Shown one piece after another: positions 60,675-64,000 of a DNA stretch of 64,000 nucleotides. The first letter of the stretch is position 1. Each line of letters starts with the position of its first letter. Below the pieces are notes generated by a model. That model was not told the origin of the DNA. It saw only the letters and a list, made by a program, of their open reading frames with translations, and searched no databases. Both the position numbers and the translations under genes were made by a program. Source of the DNA: Conexibacter woesei DSM 14684 (GTDB taxonomy: Bacteria; Actinomycetota; Thermoleophilia; Solirubrobacterales; Solirubrobacteraceae); contig NC_013739.1 in the NCBI RefSeq assembly GCF_000025265.1, positions 124,001-188,000 on the forward strand, read 5' to 3'.

Positions 60675-62897
60675 ATGAGCTCTCGTCCGAGCTTCAGCGC
60701 GCCATTCGGCGAACGACCCCGCGAGGGCAAGCGGGACGGACGCCTCGTGAGCCGCGGCCTCGTCGTCGACGCCGCTCCCCAGCAGCGCGCGCGGCAGGCG
60801 CTGCGCGCCGCCGAGCGGCTCAGCCGCGCCGTCGTCGACGGGCTGGAGGAGGGCGTCCTCGTGCTCGACGCGAACCTCCATCCGGTCAGCTGGAACGCGA
60901 GCGTGCTGCGGATCCTCGGCGTGACGCCGGAGCAGCTCGCCGACGTCGAGCAGCTCGCGCAGGCGCCCGCGACGATGTCGCTGCGCTACGACAGCGGCAA
61001 GCCCGTCACCCCGCGCGACAACCCCGCGCTGCGGTCGCTGAGGCACGGCGCGCCCGTGCGGGCGACGCTCCACCGCGAGACGGAGACCGGTCGCGAGCGC
61101 TGGATAACGATCCTCGCGCGCCCGATCGGCGGCGCGCACGGCACCAGCCGCAGAGGCGTCGTCTGCACGTTCGCCGACGTGACCAGCAGCGTCGAGGCGG
61201 CACGGCGGCTGCGCGAGGAGCGCGACCGCGCCCAGCATTACCTCGAGGTCGCCTCCACGCTCGTCGTCGTGCTCGACGCCGGCGGCCGCGTCGAGCTGGT
61301 CAACCGCCAGGGCTGCGAGCTGCTCGGCTACGCCGAGCACGAGCTGGTCGGCCGCGACTGGAACGAGACCGTCGTGCCGCCCGGCGACCGCCGCGACGCG
61401 CGCGCCGTCTTCGCGCAGCTGCTCGCCGGCGAGCAGCTGCCGGCCGAGCGGGGGGAGACGTTCCTGCTGACGAAGGCCGGCGAGGAGCGCAAGATCGCAT
61501 GGCGCAACGCGGTCGTGCGCGACGCGACCGGCACCGTCGCCTCGGTGCTCTGCTCGGGCGAGGACGTGACCGAGCGGCGCCGCGCGGAGGCGCAGCTCGC
61601 CTACCTCGCCCACCACGACCGCCTCACCGGCCTGCCGAACCGCGCGCCGCTGGAGGAGCAGCTGCAGCGCGACCTCGCGCGCGCCCGCCGCACCGGCGGC
61701 TCGGTCGCGCTCGTGCAGGTCGGCCTCGACAACTTCAAGCTCGTCAACGACTCGCTCGGGCACGCGGCCGGCGACGCGGTCCTCAGCGAGACGGCGCAGC
61801 GCGTCGCGCAGCTCACGCGCGCGGGCGACGTGATCGCCCGTCAGGGCGGCGACGAGTTCATGCTGCTGCTCGACTGCGGCGCGGAGGAGGCGCAGGTCGT
61901 CGCGCAGCTCGCCGGCGACCGCGTGATGGCGGCGCTGGAGCAGCCGTTCGCCGTCGCCGGGGCGGAGTTCCACATCGGCGCCTCGATCGGGATCGCGCTC
62001 TTCCCCGGCAACGCCAACAACGCCGAGAGCCTCTTCAAGCACGCCGACATGGCGATGCACCAGGCCAAGCGCAGCGGCGGCGGCGCCGTCGTCTTCTACG
62101 AGCGCGGTGCCGCCGAGGCGCGCGAGCGGCTGTCGCTCACGAGCCGCCTGCGCCGCGCGATCGACGGCGACGAGCTGCGCCTCCACTTCCAGCCGATCTA
62201 CCGCGTCGAGGACGGCGTGCTGGTCGCGGTCGAGGCGCTCGTGCGCTGGGAGGACCCCGAGCACGGGCTCGTGCCGCCGGCCGGCTTCATCCCGGTCGCG
62301 GAGGAGACGGGCCTGATCGAGGGGATCGGCAGCTGGGTCGTCGAGGCGCTCTGCCGGCAGGCGTCGCGCTGGGCGCGCGAGGGCTTCCGCCCGCGGCTCT
62401 GCTTCAACCTCTCGCCGCGCCAGCTGCGCCAGCCCGACCTCGTCGACTCGATCGCGCGGACGATCGCCCGCCACGAGCTGCCGCCCGGCCAGTTCTGCGC
62501 CGAGCTGACCGAGACCGCCGTGCTGAGCGACGAGCGCCGCCACAGCTCGCTGCTCGACGAGCTGCACGAGGCCGGTCTCGCGATCGCGATCGACGACTTC
62601 GGCAGCGGCCATTCGTCGCTCGCTCGCCTGCGCGACCTGCCGGTGCAGGTGCTGAAGGTCGACCGCTCGTTCCTCAGACGCGTGCCGGAGGACCCGGGCT
62701 CGACCGCGATCGTCGCCGCCGTCCTGGAGCTCGGCACCGCGCTCGGGATGACGACCGTCGTCGAGGGCGTCGAGGACGACGCGCAGCTGGCGCTGCTGCG
62801 GCGTCACGGCGCCCCGCTCGCCCAGGGCTTCCTGCTCGGCCGGCCCGTCCCCGCCGACCAGCTCGACCGCTCGCCGGCGCCGGCGGCACGCGCATGA
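60675..62897 (+). CDS. PAS-PAS-GGDEF-EAL cyclic-di-GMP enzyme
   Basis: 740 residues from ATG 60675 (GTG 60669 and GTG 60747 are alternatives). No membrane helix. Two PAS domains (about 50-180 and 185-315, ending SGEDVTERRRAEAQL), GGDEF (HHDRLTGLPNRAPL, RQGGDEFML) and EAL (VEALVRWEDPEHG, DDFGSGHSSLA, VVEGVEDD). Both catalytic motifs are intact. It senses through the PAS pair and may both make and degrade c-di-GMP. It overlaps the ammonium transporter start (ATGA), suggesting nitrogen-linked signalling. Confidence 0.92.
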   Translation: MSSRPSFSAPFGERPREGKRDGRLVSRGLVVDAAPQQRARQALRAAERLSRAVVDGLEEGVLVLDANLHPVSWNASVLRILGVTPEQLADVEQLAQAPATMSLRYDSGKPVTPRDNPALRSLRHGAPVRATLHRETETGRERWITILARPIGGAHGTSRRGVVCTFADVTSSVEAARRLREERDRAQHYLEVASTLVVVLDAGGRVELVNRQGCELLGYAEHELVGRDWNETVVPPGDRRDARAVFAQLLAGEQLPAERGETFLLTKAGEERKIAWRNAVVRDATGTVASVLCSGEDVTERRRAEAQLAYLAHHDRLTGLPNRAPLEEQLQRDLARARRTGGSVALVQVGLDNFKLVNDSLGHAAGDAVLSETAQRVAQLTRAGDVIARQGGDEFMLLLDCGAEEAQVVAQLAGDRVMAALEQPFAVAGAEFHIGASIGIALFPGNANNAESLFKHADMAMHQAKRSGGGAVVFYERGAAEARERLSLTSRLRRAIDGDELRLHFQPIYRVEDGVLVAVEALVRWEDPEHGLVPPAGFIPVAEETGLIEGIGSWVVEALCRQASRWAREGFRPRLCFNLSPRQLRQPDLVDSIARTIARHELPPGQFCAELTETAVLSDERRHSSLLDELHEAGLAIAIDDFGSGHSSLARLRDLPVQVLKVDRSFLRRVPEDPGSTAIVAAVLELGTALGMTTVVEGVEDDAQLALLRRHGAPLAQGFLLGRPVPADQLDRSPAPAARA

Positions 62898-64000
62898 CCG
62901 AGTCGCTCGTCCTCGCCGCGCGCTCGCTCGGCGAGGTCACGATCGACCTCGACGCGCTCTGGCTCGTCGTCGCCGCGGTGCTCGTGATGTTCATGCAGGC
63001 CGGCTTCGCGTGCGTCGAGATCGGCTTCTCGCGCGGTCGCAACGCCGGCGCGGTCGTCGCGAAGGTGCTGTTCAACTTCTCGCTCGTGACGCTCGTCTGG
63101 TGGGCGTGCGGCTTCGCGCTCGCGTTCGGCGGCGGCGCGTGGCTGCTGGGCGACTCCGGCTTCTTCCTGCACGTCGGCGAGACGATCTCCGCCGGCAGCC
63201 CGATAGCCGGCACGGTCACGTCCGCGGACACCGGCTACGTCTTCTTCCAGCTGGCGTTCTGCGCCGTCTCGTTCGCGATCGTGTGGGGGACGACGCTGGA
63301 GCGGATCCGCTTCGTCGCCTACCCGATCTACGGCGTCGTCTTCGCGGCGCTGATCTACCCGCTCGTCGCCCACTCGATCTTCGGCGGCGGCCTGCTCGGC
63401 GACGTCGGCGACGGGATGCAGGACTTCGCCGGCTCGACCGTCGTCCACCTGACCGGTGCGACCGGCGGCCTCGCGGCGCTGCTGCTGCTCGGCCCGCGCA
63501 GGGGCAAGTACGGGCCGGACGGCTCGCCGCGCGCGATCCCTGGCCATTCGATGCCGATGTTCGGCGTCGGCGTGCTGATCCTGTGGCTCGGCTGGTTCGG
63601 CTTCAACGCCGGCTCGACGCTGACGACTGCCGGCGCGCGCTTCGCCGAGGTCGCGCTCGTCACCAACCTCGCCGCAGCGGCCGGCGTGATCGGCGCGACG
63701 CTGACGGTGTGGCTGCTGACGCGCCGGCTCGACGTCGGCATGATCGGCAACGGCGCGATCGGCGCGCTCGTCGCGATCACGGCGCCGAGCGGCTACATCG
63801 AGCTGTGGGCGGCGCCGCTGATCGGCGCGGTCGCCGGCGCGCTCGTCGTCGTCTCGGTGCTGGCGATCGACCGCAAGCTCGACGATCCCGTCGGCGCGCT
63901 CTCCGCGCACGGCGTCGCCGGCGTCTGGGGGACGCTCTCGTGCGGCCTGTTCGCGGCGCCGCGGCTGGTCGACGCGCCCGGCGTGCCGGGCGAGGCCGGG
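62894..64000 (+). CDS. amt: Ammonium transporter Amt, 3' end beyond the window
   Basis: 369 residues visible, open to the right edge. Amt hallmarks: FMQAGFACVEIGFSRGRNAG, the twin His of the pore in STVVHLTGATGG and LSAHGVAGVWGT, SMPMFGVGVLILWLGWFGFN and GNGAIGALVAITAPSGYI. It imports ammonium, probably as a trimer. It overlaps the upstream GGDEF-EAL gene; the C-terminal tail, where GlnK binding or a fused signalling domain might lie, is outside the window. No 3' end, so length is unknown. Confidence 0.93.
   Translation, partial: MTESLVLAARSLGEVTIDLDALWLVVAAVLVMFMQAGFACVEIGFSRGRNAGAVVAKVLFNFSLVTLVWWACGFALAFGGGAWLLGDSGFFLHVGETISAGSPIAGTVTSADTGYVFFQLAFCAVSFAIVWGTTLERIRFVAYPIYGVVFAALIYPLVAHSIFGGGLLGDVGDGMQDFAGSTVVHLTGATGGLAALLLLGPRRGKYGPDGSPRAIPGHSMPMFGVGVLILWLGWFGFNAGSTLTTAGARFAEVALVTNLAAAAGVIGATLTVWLLTRRLDVGMIGNGAIGALVAITAPSGYIELWAAPLIGAVAGALVVVSVLAIDRKLDDPVGALSAHGVAGVWGTLSCGLFAAPRLVDAPGVPGEAG

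Overview
The window is about 64 kb of very GC-rich DNA, densely packed with genes. Many genes overlap by the ATGA or GTGA arrangement, GTG starts are common, and there is no trace of tRNA, rRNA, insertion sequences, prophage or CRISPR. Gene content fits an aerobic, soil-type actinobacterium: ABC uptake of peptides and sugars, HemQ (the coproheme route), VapBC pairs, Tat-type lipoproteins, an IclR- and a LacI-controlled catabolic island, and DUF1800/DUF1501. The overall look (exported proteins rich in AGA arginine codons, a choice-of-anchor-like secreted protein) reminds me of Solirubrobacterales/Conexibacter in the Thermoleophilia. That taxonomic guess is inference and was not tested.

Region 1 (1-12.9 kb) is a catabolic and uptake locus. 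It holds two paralogous parallel beta-helix carbohydrate-active proteins (one cut by the window edge), a 3-hydroxybutyrate dehydrogenase-like SDR, a HisD/HpsN-like dehydrogenase divergent from a LacI repressor with a clear operator array, and a complete Dpp/Opp-type ABC importer behind a good promoter. Region 2 (12.9-25.4 kb) is mostly single housekeeping or accessory genes: Pcm, a NodB deacetylase, a PAS-GGDEF-EAL protein, a winged-helix protein, an ArfB-like release factor, a VapBC pair with its operator, BioY, a SirB1-like protein next to an iron-box-like palindrome, a cupredoxin, an FHA protein, and an ECF sigma factor with its partner. Region 3 (25.4-42.2 kb) has HemQ, NudC, a TetR-MFS-SGNH-Nudix run, a GH5 cellulase, a GT2 glycosyltransferase followed by a 44-residue membrane ORF and a strong hairpin, a two-component system, glyoxalase, a DUF1800/DUF1501 pair and an M48 peptidase.

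Region 4 (42.2-54.7 kb) is the most interesting part. A nearly gapless operon encodes a sugar-type ABC importer (binding protein, two permeases, MsmK/UgpC-type ATPase), a phosphotriesterase-like hydrolase, a SelA/DgaE-like PLP lyase, an EntA-like SDR, an amidohydrolase, an IclR regulator and a D-serine dehydratase/D-threonine aldolase-like enzyme. Divergent from it lie a degenerate metallo-beta-lactamase-fold protein and a Gfo/Idh/MocA oxidoreductase. A 15-base motif is shared by the promoter regions of the oxidoreductase gene and the operon. The set reads as uptake and stepwise breakdown of an unknown amino- or acylamino-sugar acid or related compound.

Region 5 (54.8-64 kb) has a second VapBC pair, a sugar-porter MFS protein, a CocE/NonD hydrolase, a secreted TAP-type peptidase, and a PAS-GGDEF-EAL protein that overlaps an ammonium transporter gene running off the right edge.
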